From contig WPIO01000202.1 of NCBI GenBank assembly GCA_009760855.2, forward strand, positions 62,001-126,000: DNA of 64,000 bases. Direction: 5' to 3'. Origin of the DNA: Cristatella mucedo (lineage: Eukaryota; Bryozoa; Phylactolaemata; Cristatellidae). The notes below the pieces were generated by a model that worked only from the letters and a program-made list of their open reading frames with translations, ran no database searches and was not told the origin of the DNA. The position numbers and the translations under genes were made by a program. Below are positions 1 through 11,124 of this stretch, piece after piece (positions within the stretch are counted from its first letter, which is position 1; every line of letters begins with the position of its first letter).

Positions 1-147
1 GAGAGCCTTCCACTACACGCTCTGCTGAGTAGCCTGCATTTAACATTGAGAAACATTGGGTGTGTTTGGATAAGGATTTACAGCCAAGTTGGTCAATGCA
101 TTTGCAACATCCTGAGCAGACTTCTGTAAATCACTACTACTACAAAT

Positions 148-190
148 ACTAATAATAATAATACATTTATATAGCACCCTCAGATAGCTG

Positions 191-268
<78 letters not shown>

Positions 269-545
269 GGAACTTTACAGATGCTGCATATAAAGCATCA
301 CCAAATGTTTGTTGGCAATATCCACAAGCAGCAGATATAGTAGAGTGTAAGCAGGTACATGCACACGAAGGACAAATCACAAAGACCCACAAAATGCTGC
401 AAAAAACAGGTGTGCTTTAAGCTTTTCTTAAATGTCGTCACGTCAAGGAAAGTTGTGACCTGCGTCGGTAGTGAGTTCCATGCTTTGGGAGCACAGAAAC
501 TAAAGGTCTCCAGCGGTTTTGAGGTTCGTATAACGTATGGCTAAA
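148..545 (-). mobile_element. Family-A LINE 3' end
   Basis: Read on the minus strand it gives the degraded RT C-terminus, then the 3' UTR and an (ATT)n tail at the low-coordinate end. The TTTATATAGCACCCTCAGA and TAGGAACTTTACAGATGCTGC stretches match other copies. The internal TCTCTC of the element has expanded into the microsatellite at 194-267. Confidence 0.7.
194..267. repeat. (TC)n microsatellite, about 37 units
   Basis: An uninterrupted TC dinucleotide run inside a family-A LINE. Other copies have only AATCTCTCTCTAGG at this point (for example near 45222), so the run arose by expansion in place. Confidence 0.95.
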
Positions 546-719
546 CGACTCGCATCAGAACAGCAGGTTACAGTACGATTCTGTGCCTGATGCTACTCAA
601 AGGTCTTGCTGCACGTGGACTGAAAGGCTTTCAGCAGCCTGTGCAAACCTTGGCAGCTATGCTGGTCCACAGTGACAACAGCTACAATTGACACATTATA
701 TCATTATTCTCATCGACCT
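546..719. other. Short stretch between LINE relics
   Basis: No recognisable gene or repeat signature. It may be heavily decayed LINE sequence. Confidence 0.4.
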
Positions 720-1000
720 GCACCGACCGGCACTCGATCGAGAAGTCCATTCAGCTTCAAAGTTGTGTCACCCACTTGCAGGTCCCTTCATTCTCTTGCT
801 CCGGCCTTTTTATTTGAACTAGTTCCCAATGAGGATCTATTATACCCAACCAATCCCTGACTCAGGCCATTAGGCTGTGCTTCTAACCAATGTAAAATCC
901 TTTGGAGACCATGCCTTTATGTATGCTCTCAAAGTCTGGAACTCACTCCTGGCTGACGTCACGACATCCTCTGACTCAACAATACTAGAAACGAAGAGTC
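720..1000 (+). mobile_element. Decayed family-A LINE (RT C-terminus)
   Basis: Broken frames contain CRSLHSLAPAFLFELVP and the sequence AATCCTTTGGAGACCATGCC. These match the YLSDLL ... KSFGDRAF region of family A. Several stops and frameshifts are present. Confidence 0.6.
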
Positions 1001-1184
1001 GAATCGCACTCAGCATTTGCTGAGTCAGCACGCGAATCATCCTTTTTGTGGCCATGTTTAGTGCATTCATGCTTGCTTTTTTGTTTGTGTGCAGTTGTTG
1101 TTACAAAGCACTCATCTAATCCAAAGTATTGATATCCTTGTAGCTAGCTATAGAGCCACTGGGTAGACATTAGGCTCTTGGTGA

Positions 1185-1400
1185 GCTGTGATGGCTCACT
1201 AAGTAAGGTGGTTGCTTTTTAATGACCTCGGCTTCGAGGTCGTGGCTTCGAATCCTGCAGTGGGCGATCCTTTTTGCTTTATTTGTTTTTTTGTTTTTTT
1301 GCTTTATTGCCACTGCAAGTGGTGGCGATAGCCGTAAAAGGCTCTCCTGTCTGTATACAAGAGAGGCTGACTATTTTAAGGCACTACACGAGCCCTACAC
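1185..1400 (+). mobile_element. S1 tRNA-derived SINE
   Basis: The head GATGGCTCACTAAGTAAGG acts as an A-box-like region and GGCTTCGAATCC as a B box. The conserved body (CTGCAAGTGGTGGCGATAGC, AAAAGGCTCTCCTGTC) and AAGAGAGGCTGAC follow. A poly-T-rich insertion interrupts it near 1270-1300. Confidence 0.75.
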
Positions 1401-1479
1401 GAGCAACGCATTGTTATTGGCTATGCTTGGGCTTGCTAATGGTGCACTTGTTATCCGAAAATCACCAAAATCACCGAAG

Positions 1480-1582
1480 GCTGGCTTCCGTTGAAGCATA
1501 TGTAAAGAGCCTACAACGGGATTCAGTTGGCTTATAGTGCTATATAAGCATCTTGCTATTATTATTATTATTATTATTACCA
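1480..1582 (+). mobile_element. Family-A LINE 3' tail relic with (ATT)n
   Basis: TATGTAAAGAGCCTA ... GATTCAGTTGGCTTATAGTG and an ATT run at about 1556-1580 match the degraded family-A 3' terminus. Confidence 0.5.
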
Positions 1583-1974
1583 TAGACTTGAGATGTGGGT
1601 AATTTTGAGATCACACTACTAGCCTAGCAGCCAAACAAAGTGACAGCTAAAGAACCAAACGACTTTTCTTAGGTGATTGAAATAAAATATTTAGCAAAAT
1701 ACATATCAACATATCAATACTAATTACACAGCCATAAATAAAGCTCAATAATATTATTCTATGAATAAGGAGCTTCACAACAACAACAATAAAATGTAAT
1801 CAACACCCACAGAGGACCCCAATCTTTACATTTACAAGTGCTGAAAATGAAGTGTGACACTTGGTTAGTCACAACGTGCGCAATTTTTAAGAACATGGCC
1901 ACATAAAGGACAATTCACACTTGTTAAACATCAACTGCTGGCTCCCAGATACTCAGTATCAGTGACCACGTAAT

Positions 1975-2490
1975 ATAATAATAATAATAACAATGCACTT
2001 GATAAAGTGCCCTTAGAGAATTCAATCTCTTTCTAGGTGCTTTACATTTGCTGCAAAGGGAAACGCGATTGAATGATGAGTAGTATCATGCTTGATAAAC
2101 ACCATGAATAACATGGTTAGGGGTGACATGCACAGGGTCAGCATGCAAATGTGGTTAGTGGTAGCATGCACAGTGTCAGCATGCATAAGCACAAGAAGGA
2201 CGAATCACAGGGACCCACTAAATGCTGTCGTAAATAGGTGTGTTTTTAAGTTCTTTTTAAGTGTGGTCAAGTCAGGGGATGTTGTGACGCAAGTCGGGAG
2301 TGAGTTCCAGGCTTTGGGAGCATGCGAACTAAATGCGCGGTCTCCAAAGGATTTGAGGTTTGTACGAGGTAGTGGTAAACTGTTGGATTCCAAAAAGCCG
2401 GTGGTACGATGCTTGGCCAGGTGGGGGGAGTAGATCTGAGAGGTAGTATTTGCAAAGCAGAGGCTAGTGATGCTTCTGTCAGGTGCTACG
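1975..2490 (-). mobile_element. Family-A LINE, 3' part
   Basis: The (ATT)n tail is at 1976 and the stem-loop GATAAAGTGCCC/GGTGCTTTACA comes next. Beyond the 3'UTR the minus strand encodes NLKSFGDRAFSSHAPKAWNS and LPTCVTTSPDLTTLKKNLKT, the family-A RT C-terminus. It is 5'-truncated. Confidence 0.8.
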
Positions 2491-2689
2491 ACGTCTATGA
2501 GTGTGTAGCCGGTGTAGCCTGTGGAGCCTGTATGCATGCATCTAGCCTGTGCACAAATAATGTGAACGTGCACGGTGAAAAAGCAGAGAAAAAATTAGAA
2601 ACCAACAACGGACATGTTGGCTTGGGTAAATGAACTTTAAACGTGTACGCAGGGGCGCTCTTGTCTAGTAGATACAGGTTTGTAGACCT

Positions 2690-2845
2690 AATGCCCTGGT
2701 TTGGCCAAAGGGTTAATGCGCTCGCCTTTGGCTCCCAAGGTCGCGGGCTCGAACCGTGCGGCACATGTGAATCAACCGGATAGAGATTAAGTATTAAGCT
2801 CCCTTGGGGCGCTATACAAATGAATTATATTTTCATATTATATTT
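2690..2845 (+). mobile_element. S2 tRNA-derived SINE
   Basis: The head CTGGTTTGGCCAAAGGGTTAA and the B box GGGCTCGAACC are followed by AGAGATTAAGTATTAAGCTC and CTTGGGGCGCTATACAAATG. The last part is the family-A type 3' stem-loop. Confidence 0.7.
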
Positions 2846-2929
2846 GAATGCACATCCAGTCGTCATTGAGAAAAACTGTGCTGAAAATTCTTAGAAGACC
2901 GAGATTCTGTTAATTGTTGTAAGTTTATT

Positions 2930-3110
2930 AGCCCACCAAACAAGCTTCAATGTGTGCGCAGATGAGTCAAGGTCAGCCGATTCAGCAGCCTCATTTACAT
3001 ACGTCAGCAGAAGAGCCTTGGCCGGCAGCCGGCAGCGCCGCTCCCATAGGCAGTGGGCAACGCAGAATTGCCTGCTGCTGTACAACTCGAACCCACTACC
3101 GAGTGGTAGT
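2930..3110 (-). repeat. Old interspersed repeat, second copy near 53.7 kb
   Basis: GCAGAAGAGCCTTGG and GTGGGCAACGCAGAATTGCC recur in similar order at 53.74-53.96 kb. The minus strand has a GGGTTCGAG B-box-like string, so it may be a decayed SINE. Confidence 0.4.
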
Positions 3111-3299
3111 AAAGCATGAGCACATCACCCACGTGACCCGCCGAGGCCCGCTGGCAGCCACAAGGCAAACAACTTGGTCGCTCACACTGTTACTGCACTT
3201 CTATTTACCCAAGCTGCCAGTACACTGCCACGGCCGACCCTGGGAATTCGCAGGTGTACTATAGGCAATTTTCTATAGGCAAGTCATTGTCTATAGGCA

Positions 3300-5480
3300 A
3301 GGCTGAGTGAGGGTCAAGGTTCACTGGCCGTCGTTTTAACGGCGGTAGCGGCTCCTCAAGCCGTCACGAAATGCACGCACGCTCTGAGAGAAGGCACGGT
3401 GTTCAGCAGCTGCATGCACGCAAGTTCCACGTCAGAGGTACAGAATGAGCCGATTCTGGGCCTGAGAGTAAAAGCAGAAAGTCGAAGGCGAAGGCGAAGG
3501 TTCGGCCGATTCCACGATTCCTCGACTGCATTCCTTCGAAAGAGCTACTGCGGCTATCTATCGCTTCCCAAACCCTGGCTACAGTTCGCAACTTGGGATT
3601 GCCAGCAGCAGCAGCAGCGACTCGAACCGATGACCTGCCGGAGGCGCTAAATGTGAGGCTCCTCGACGCGGCGCTGAGCACTGCTACTGTGGCGGCCGAG
3701 CGCCGACCCTGAGGCCGTTTTATCTCTTATTTTATCTTTTTGTCTGTTAGATCTCGTCCTTATCCAGCGGCGAGCGAGCTGTCAAGAAAAACTACCAAGC
3801 CGACTCTCTCGCATCGCCGTCGCCGCCGCCGCAGCAGCTGCAGCGTCTCGCGGCGGTCGCCTTCCAGATGGCGGCCTCTCTCTAGGCGCCCGCACTCGGC
3901 GCGTACCCTGTGCGTCCGTCCCCTCCCTCGCGCCCCGCTGCCCCGCTGCTCTGAGCCTGGCACCTGGACGGCCACAGCGCCGGATGCTTGGCCGCGAAAT
4001 GCTGCTGCAGGCGTGCAGCTCTCTGGCGTTCGTCTTTGCGTCGGCGGCGGCGGCGGCCGCTGCGAGCCGCCGCCGCTGCTGCCGACTTTTGCCGGCTTCC
4101 TTAGGGTGGTTGCGGTTGAAGCTCGCTTGCCGCGCAGCCACGGCGACCGAGGAGGACCGAGGCGGCGGCGGCGGCGGCACGCCCCCTCCCTCTGAGCGCC
4201 GCGAGCGAGTCGCATTAAAAGGAGAAAAAAGTAGCACTCGCTACCACGAGCAGGCGCGCTCGCTCGAGCTGCAGACCTGCAGGCTTGCTGCTAACCGACG
4301 AACGAGCTCGTTTTTGGAAGAGGCAGAGCGTAAGTCGTGCGTATCGTGGCCGGCAGGCGGGGCTCGCGACGGCAGGGGGCGTGTTCGGAGCCTGAAGCGA
4401 ACTAGAGCACCGCAAAGTGCCGCTGCCGCCGCCGCCGCCACAGAAAACGCACACACCTCTTGATAACTGTTCCGTCGGAAAGAGATCCGTAAACTTCCTC
4501 GGTGATAGGCATGGTGTTCGCCTGTCAGCGCAACCTCGGAGAAGCAGTGCAAAGCACGAAAGCAACCAGCCCCCACCGGATGCCCGTGACCTTGAAGGAG
4601 GCGGATCTACCCATGCGGGTCGAAGGTCAAACGCGGTTACCCGCCCACCCCACCCCAGACGTCCTGAGAACGTTCGCGACATCTAATGTAATGTACATCT
4701 CCATCTGTACTCCACAAAGCCACGGAGGCTACGTGAATTTTACGCAGGAGAGTTTTGTACAGCGCACTCAAAACCCAAGTGACATTAGGTGCATTCGGTA
4801 GCCAACAGACTTCATCTCATGCTTCAAAGAGAAAGTGAGTCATGAGAGCAGTTGAGGTAGAGAGTAGTATGGAAGTTGCAGCTAAGGACGGCTGGAAAGG
4901 TTGTGCCACAGTCGGCAGCAGGAGATTATTTGACGTCGCGTAAGAACTGTGGAAGCGATTTCCACAGTCTAGGACCTGCAGAGCAAAAGCGCTCTTCGTC
5001 GCCCCGCCATGAAACCCCCGGAAGCGAGTTGTTGTACCGACGACGACAGCTGTACTATATCATACGCAGCCAAACGCGCGAGAGCGAGCGTACATGCGGA
5101 TGTAGAAGCAGCCGTCGTGGAAGCAGCTCCAGAAAGCACGGAGAAATGAGAAAGAGAAGGAAAGGGAAGGAGAGAGAGAGAGGATAGCGTCCACAAGGTG
5201 GACGAGCCGGTGGACATGCGGAAAGTTCTTTGCTGCCAGACTAGCAATCATGCGACGATCACGATCGCGATCACGCGACAGCAGCTGACCCATTGCAATT
5301 AAACCCAGCGTAGTCAGCCGATGCTGTACAACTGCAGCGCCTAATCAGGCTGTATGTACTCAGCACGGCGCCCGTTGGCCGGGCGGAGTGGTCTGTCAGT
5401 CCGGCTGGGGCGGAACAGCATTGTGAGCTAGGCCACGCCCATATTCATTCTTCGGCACTCCGCCATCTTCGAACGAACTC
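3300..5480. other. GC-rich island, possible promoter and 5' exon
   Basis: Strongly GC- and CpG-rich, with CCG/GCC runs at 3800-4200 and 4420-4440. On the plus strand GCATTAAAAGG (about 4212) resembles a TATA box. GGCAGAGCGTAAGTCG (about 4324) could be the end of a non-coding first exon. Many open frames exist on both strands because stops are rare in GC-rich DNA; none resembles a known protein. A family-B LINE piece lies within it. Confidence 0.4.
4683..5020 (-). mobile_element. Family-B LINE 3' end
   Basis: TAATGTAATGTACATCTCCA is the inverted ATTAC-type tail. It is followed by CACAGTCGGCAGCAGGAGA and TTCCACAGTCTAGGACCTGCAG, the family-B 3' region seen again at 15.9, 36.1, 59.5 and 63.2 kb. 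Confidence 0.7.
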
Positions 5481-5519
5481 CTACAACGACACTTTCTATC
5501 CTTAGACATGGATCCGACG

Positions 5520-5745
5520 CGATGGCTAGCTGTGGAAGAAGTCGTCTAGCCGCGATTGCACACTAGGTAAAGCGGTTGCTTTTCACGACCCCGGTCCCGA
5601 AGTCTTGGGTTCGAATCCTGCGGCGGGCGATCCTTTATCGCCGTTGAAGGCGGCGGCAGTAGCCATAAAGGCTCTCCTATCGCTAAACAAAAGAGGCTCT
5701 TAAATCAGCTAGCATTTATTTATTTATTTATTTATTTATTAACGA
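5520..5745 (+). mobile_element. S1 tRNA-derived SINE with (TTTA)n tail
   Basis: The B box GGGTTCGAATCC, GCGGGCGATCCTTTATCGCC, CCATAAAGGCTCTCCTATCG, and a tail of about seven TTTA units at 5714-5740. The SINE abuts a family-B LINE. Confidence 0.8.
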
Positions 5746-6275
5746 AGCTTTCAAAAGATGGCCAGATTTTAAAGACGCCAAAATTCCGAGCGCTAAGCGG
5801 TAGTGGCAAAACGGCATCGCCCATGAGAATAGCAAAGTCATCTAGTCCAACTATGAGCGTGGAGTTTCCTATGAGCAGCAGTTCAGATTTACCGTCGTTT
5901 GGTTTCAATAAATTTTCCGTCATCGAGGACCGAATGTCTACAAGACAAGATTGAGTTTATCAGTCGCTGCAGCATATTGTGACAGTTTAAATGAAAAATA
6001 TAGCTGAATATCGTCAGCATAAAACCGACGGTCTGCTTAATGGGCCTGAATCACTTTTCCCAGAAGTTGAGTATAAATAGAGAACCGCAAGGGACCGAGG
6101 ACGGACCCTTGAGGGACTCCACAGGTGACTGTTCTGGTGGATGAGACGTGACCCTTACATGATACAGGTTGAACACGATCTGTCAAGTACGATTTTTAAT
6201 AACACAACAGTGCTTCGTCTGCCAGATTGATCGCTGTTCTCAATCGTTTAAGTAGGGTATTGTGATCGATAAGAA
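5746..6275 (-). mobile_element. Family-B LINE, RT region
   Basis: The minus strand encodes ENLLKPNDGKSELLLIG and, in another frame, the palm motif region [20 protein letters not shown]. The frame is broken. The element continues at 6746-6940 and about 7137-7475 beyond later insertions. Confidence 0.65.
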
Positions 6276-6745
6276 TAATAATAATAATACATTTGATAAA
6301 GCGTCCGTAGATAACTCAATCTCTTTCTAAGCCCTTTACAATTGCTGTAAAGGAAGCACGATCGAATGGTGAGTAGTATTCGTCCTTCATGTGCTTATGC
6401 GTGCTGACACTGTGCATGCTGCCACTAACCACACTTGCATGCTGACCCTGTGCATGTCACCACTAACCATGTCATTCGTGTTGTTTATCAAACATGATGT
6501 TACTCACCATTCAATCACGTTTCCCTTTGCAGAAAATGTAAAGCACCTAAAAGAGATTGAGTTATCTGAGGGCGCTTTATCAAGTGCATTATTATTATTA
6601 TTATTATGCTGAATAAACAACAAGAATAGCATGGTTAGGGGTGACATGAACAGGGTCCGCATGCAAGTGTGGTTAATGGCAGCATGCAACAGTGTCAGCA
6701 CACATAAGCAAGTAAAGGACGAATCATACGGACCCACTAAATGCT
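6276..6745 (-). mobile_element. Family-A 3' end containing a nested family-A copy
   Basis: The minus copy runs 6276-6368 and resumes at about 6607. Between them is a plus-strand family-A 3' end (about 6369-6606) with its own (ATT)n tail. The outer sequence rejoins as GAATGGTGAGTAGTAT...GCTGAATAAACAACAAGAAT, the usual order. Confidence 0.7.
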
Positions 6746-6940
6746 GCCATCAATAGATTCGTTTAATAGATCGATGATGTTGAAGATAGCAGATTTATCT
6801 AGCCGCGCTAGTGCAGTGACTTTCCCGTCATCGTTGCTGCATATGATGTCATCGTTTACACGGAAGAGAGCAGTTTCAGTGGTTTCTGCCGCTTGAGCCC
6901 TGACTGAGAATTTTCTGATAATTCGCTCTTTTCAAAGCGT
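6746..6940 (-). mobile_element. Family-B LINE, continued
   Basis: Sequence upstream in the RT of the family-B element begun at 5746. It has been displaced by the family-A insertion. Confidence 0.45.
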
Positions 6941-7136
6941 GCTACCAGCTGCTTGGTGAGCCGCGATGACTTACTGGGTAAGACGGATGCTGTTCATGAC
7001 CTCGCTCCCGAGGTCTTGGGTTCGAATGCTGAGGTGGGCGATCCTTTATTGCCGCTGCAAGCGGTGGTGACAGCCTTTAAGGCTCTTCTGTCGATATACA
7101 AAAAGAGAATTTTAGCTCAGTTAGTATTTATTTATT
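6941..7136 (+). mobile_element. S1 tRNA-derived SINE
   Basis: GGTGAGCCGCGATGACTTAC head, B box GGGTTCGAATGC, GTGGGCGATCCTTTATTGCC, and the end AAAAAGAGAATTTTAGCTCAG with a TTTA-type tail. Confidence 0.8.
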
Positions 7137-7475
7137 AGCAAAAATCTTTTCAAGAATATTTGGCAAAAATAGAATAGGGGAAACTGGGCCATAGACTGCT
7201 TTGACCTCTGAATCCAATCCAGGCTTTTATAGTGTCAGTCTAACGATGGCCGATTTGAAGGACTTGGGTCTTTTCTCTTTTTCCAGAGAAGCATTAAAAA
7301 TTTCAGTTATGGCTGGGCTGATTTTGTCATTCAGTGAAGACCGCAGAGGGGATGGTAAGCGATCTTCAGGAGACGAGGTCTTTTTACAAAAGTCTATTCA
7401 GGCAGGCACACCTCATGCAGAAACCTCGAAAAACCTCTTAAGGAAGGTCACAAGCTGCGATTCATCCTTTGCATG
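7137..7475 (-). mobile_element. Probable family-B LINE, continued
   Basis: Sequence between two younger insertions with no known gene similarity. Its position suggests it belongs to the family-B element of 5.7-6.9 kb. Confidence 0.35.
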
Positions 7476-7660
7476 CTGCCACTAATCACATTTGCATGCT
7501 GACCCTGTGCATGTCACCCATAGCCATGTTATTCTTGCTGTTTATTCAGCATGCTACCACTAACCATTTGGTCGTACTTCCTTTGCAGCGAATGTAAAGC
7601 GCCTAGAAAGAGATTGAGTTCTCTGAGGACGCTTTATCAAGTGTGTTATTATTACTATTA
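7476..7660 (+). mobile_element. Family-A LINE 3' end
   Basis: TTTGCATGCTGACCCTGTGC, the GCAGCGAATGTAAAGCGCC stem, GAGTTCTCTGAGGACGCTTT, and an ATT-rich tail. Confidence 0.8.
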
Positions 7661-8839
7661 ATGTCCCTCAGCTGACAGCACAAATATTTCAAGCCACCCT
7701 GAACTATCGCTTCATTTAGCTTTACCAAATGCAATATTATTATTGTTATTATTATTAGTTTAGTAGAAGGGAGCTTGAATATGAATAATTCTTTCACTGA
7801 AGAAAGCTGAAAACTCTTCGGCCGAGCCGTTAATATTTGCGGAGTGGTGGCCTCGCTGGGATATTGTGCCCCCTGGACGAACTTAAGAGATGGTGCCCTT
7901 CCCCCTCCCAGTATTGCTCATTTCGGCGCCCCTCCATCAGATCCTGCGCACCTGATCCAGCGCCCGGGTGGCATGTGCCCCCTGAAACCCATCGGTACGT
8001 CACTGCTGGGGAGTGAGACATTCTGGATTGGCCCAGCAATGTGTCTCATAATTTTTTTTTAGTTTGACTGCAAGGATTCCAAACTCTTGCTACTTAGCTA
8101 ATATTCGATTGAGTAACTTATGGCGCTATCTCTGAAAGTTGTGTGATTGCCATTAACCCTCGTTGCGTGCCCAATGACAGCCCGTGCTTCAACATGTGTC
8201 ATATGCTCAGCAATATGCAGTACGTTCACAATACAATGTGTCGTAAGCCTATGCTCGTTGGTGACGGGAAAATTGCAAGCTTATCTCCTGCTTATAGCGT
8301 TCACGACCAGTCCTGCTCTCGCGCATTTGATTCAATTGATGACGCCTATTAAAAATCGTGGTTTCTACGTGGCTAGGTCTACTGGTACGTCCGTGCGATT
8401 GAAATCGTGTGGTGATGCAATGCCGCGGCGTCTTTGCAACCTGCAAGTCACCCAAAGCCTTCAAAAGCCTAGTTTTGGCCATACTCCAGTTTCTGTCATT
8501 GAATCAGCGTGTCGCAAAACTTGTATGCTCATCCTTTTGCAATTCTTCGTAAGTTAATTTGTAATGCTCATTGAATGTTTTAAAGTGGTTTTGTGTTCAG
8601 ATTCTATGTCGGCTGGACATTTTCTAGCACACTGATCAGACAGCTAAATTTAGTTTTAGGACTGGCATGACTTGATTGACGGACAATGTTCCAGTTTCAG
8701 GTCATTTTAATGTACTTCGCTGGATGGGGCTAGTCCTCGCTGTCTTTTGCCTATTTTCGGGTGACTTATCGATCGGTCAATGCTTCGAAACCCATCCTAT
8801 ATAATTATATAACATAAAATTATATTATATTATAACATA
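7661..8839. other. No gene or clear repeat recognised
   Basis: A 136-codon plus-strand frame at 8147-8557 and a 77-codon minus frame resemble nothing known and lack domain signatures. I treat both as chance frames. Confidence 0.4.
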
Positions 8840-9640
8840 AAAATAGTAATATTACATTTGTATAACACCCTCAGATAAATTAATCTCTTACTAGACACTT
8901 TACATTTGCAGCAAAGCAAAGCGCGATCGAATGGTTAATGGTAGCATGCTAAAAGACAACAAGAAAGCATGGTCAAAGGTGACAAGTATAGGATCAGCAT
9001 GCAAATATGGTTTGTGGCAGCATGAACAGTGGCAGCACGCATAAACATATAAAGGAAGAATCCCGCGGACCATCTAAATGCTGTGACATGTAGGTGCGCT
9101 TTTATTTTCTTTTTAAATGCCGTCAAGTCAGGAAACATCGTGACGCCAGTACTAAGCAAGTTCCAGGCTATGGGAGCAGGCCAACTAAGGGTACGGTCTC
9201 CAAAGGATTTGAGCTTCGTAGGAGCTGTAGCTAAACGATTAGATTTAGAAAAGTGGGTAGCACGATGATAAGCCTTATTTGAGAGTAGGTCTGATAGGCT
9301 GAAGCCAGAGAATGAAGGGACATCAAATTGAGTGACAAAACCTTGAAGTCGACGCGTTGCTTGACTGTGAGCCAGTGCAGGTCGGCGAGAAGGGGTGTGA
9401 TGTGGCAACTGCGACGCTCACGACAGACGAGCGTAGCTGCAGTGTTTTGGACCAGCTATAAGCACCTGATTGCACATGCCGGTAGACCAGCAATGAGCAG
9501 TGAGTGAGTCACAGAAATCGAGGCGGGATGTCAAAAATGCATGGACCAATTTAGATATGGCATCCCTATCTAAACATGAGGGCTATGGTAAAAAGACAGG
9601 AGAAAGACAGATACAGAAACGGATGTGGATGCCCGGTGTC
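8840..9640 (-). mobile_element. Family-A LINE, 3' part with RT C-terminus
   Basis: The minus strand encodes KAYHRATHFSKSNRL and TKLKSFGDRTLSWPAPIAWN in a frame with several losses. The 3' end (TTTGTATAACACCCTCAGAT) is at the low-coordinate side. Confidence 0.75.
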
Positions 9641-9754
9641 ACAAAAGTCTTAAATAAGAAGTAATTTTAAAGTTTGACGACGGTACTGGGTTGCCTCGTG
9701 CTGTTGAATAGTCGTAAATTGAAAATTATCACGTAAGTACTTGGGCTTATTTCT

Positions 9755-9855
9755 AGGCCGCCCTGGTTTAGACCAGGGTGAGACTTCGGCGTGCGTGCAG
9801 CGCCTGGATAGTGATTAAGCTCTGGTAGAGCGCTACACGATTGGAGTATTTATGT
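9755..9855 (+). mobile_element. S2 SINE, internally deleted
   Basis: GCCCTGGTTTAGACC, then GCCTGGATAGTGATTAAGCTC and GGTAGAGCGCTACACGATT. The B-box region is missing. Confidence 0.55.
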
Positions 9856-10267
9856 TTGGACAACAGCGATAGTTGTCGTGTTTACTATGTATTGCCTGTA
9901 TGTCTGAAGCTGCAACGAAGCCGCTGCACGCGTTGGCAGCAAATTTAAATCATCTCTCGATAAGTTAACTCTGACCCAAACCATAGTTATTTACTTCCCT
10001 ACCATAAGACATCAAGCAATACTAACCGTTTAAACGTGAAGAATTAGCGGGGCAATAGATTTAGCGAACACGTGACTTTCCGGAATTATTGAAGGACAGA
10101 GTAGTATGCACCTCTTCCATATTATTTAGTTTTTCTGCTTTTCCTCGGTCCATGTGAATGGTCTTTTGTGTTTCTGTCAGCAGAAAGTTCGAACAAGTTA
10201 TAAGTATCCAGTTGATATGGCTCCTTTTCAGCATATCTCTGGTAATTACTAAAAGTTTAAATTTTCT
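9856..10267. other. No feature recognised
   Basis: AT-rich single-copy-looking sequence without an open frame of note. Confidence 0.4.
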
Positions 10268-10455
10268 TAATAATAATAATGTACTTGGTAAAGCGCCCTC
10301 AGAGAACTTAATCTCTTTCTAAGCGCTTTACATTTGCTGCAAAGGGAAATGCAATTAAATGGTAAGTAAAATCATGCTTGAAAAACAAACAAAATGAATA
10401 ACATGGTTAGGGGTGACATGCACAGGGTCAGCATGCAAATGTGGTTAGTGGCAGC
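10268..10455 (-). mobile_element. Family-A LINE 3' end, short
   Basis: AATAATAATAATGTACTTGG, AAAGCGCCCTCAGAGAAC, CTAAGCGCTTTACATTTGC, then GGGTCAGCATGCAAATGTGG. Only the last 190 bases of the element are present. Confidence 0.75.
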
Positions 10456-10739
10456 CACCGTATACATGTTATATTATCATTTTTAATTTTCCAGGTAGAA
10501 CATTATATTTTGCCCATCAATTGATACTTCGGCAATTCATTCTACCAGTAAGAAATCCCGATAAACGATACTGTCGCACTTTATTGCCTACTTTAGGTCG
10601 ATTCTAAACAAGTCACGTATAGTAACTTTATCCAGTGAAGCATTGTATTTTATCCAGTGAACCATAGATATCCGTCTGTAACCCCACAGAGCCAAAATGA
10701 TTTAGTGGGTGTTGTGCGGAAGTTCTTATAGTGTACCCT

Positions 10740-10985
10740 TATGTATGTATGGTTCTTATGCGTTCTGACTCTGCGCATGCTCACTAACCATATTTACATG
10801 CTGACCTTGTGCATATCACCTCTAGCCATGTTTTTCTTGCTACCACTGAGCATGCTACCACTAACTATTGGACCATGCTTCCTGTGCAACGCATGTGAAG
10901 TGCCTGGAAAGAGATTAAGTTCTCTGAGAGCGCTACATGAGATTCGGTTCTCCGAGGGTTTTATTATTACTATTATTATATTATA
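10740..10985 (+). mobile_element. Family-A LINE 3' end
   Basis: Diverged copy: CATATTTACATGCTGACCTT, CACTAACTATTGGACCATGC, GTGCCTGGAAAGAGATTAAG and an interrupted ATT tail. Confidence 0.65.
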
Positions 10986-11124
10986 TAAATGTTTTATGAT
11001 TATTACCCCCAGCCTGAGTGACTTTTAGTGCGCCCAAGATATCCAACAGGCTCTTATTTCACGCAGCAACGAGAATGTGAGAAGCATAGCTGGACAATAA
11101 TGGTAATTTTATAATTTTGGAATA

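Noticed and set aside
1200-1270. Possible functional tRNA genes at the S1 and S2 heads
   Set aside because: They have A and B boxes but no proper acceptor stem, recur with the same non-tRNA bodies, and are SINE heads.
3740-4240. Several 150-codon overlapping frames rich in Arg, Ala and Pro on both strands
   Set aside because: All derive from CCG/GCC-rich DNA where stops are rare; none has a domain and they contradict each other.
8147-8557. 136-codon plus-strand frame as a gene
   Set aside because: No start context, domain, splice support or similarity; frames of this length are expected by chance in 64 kb.
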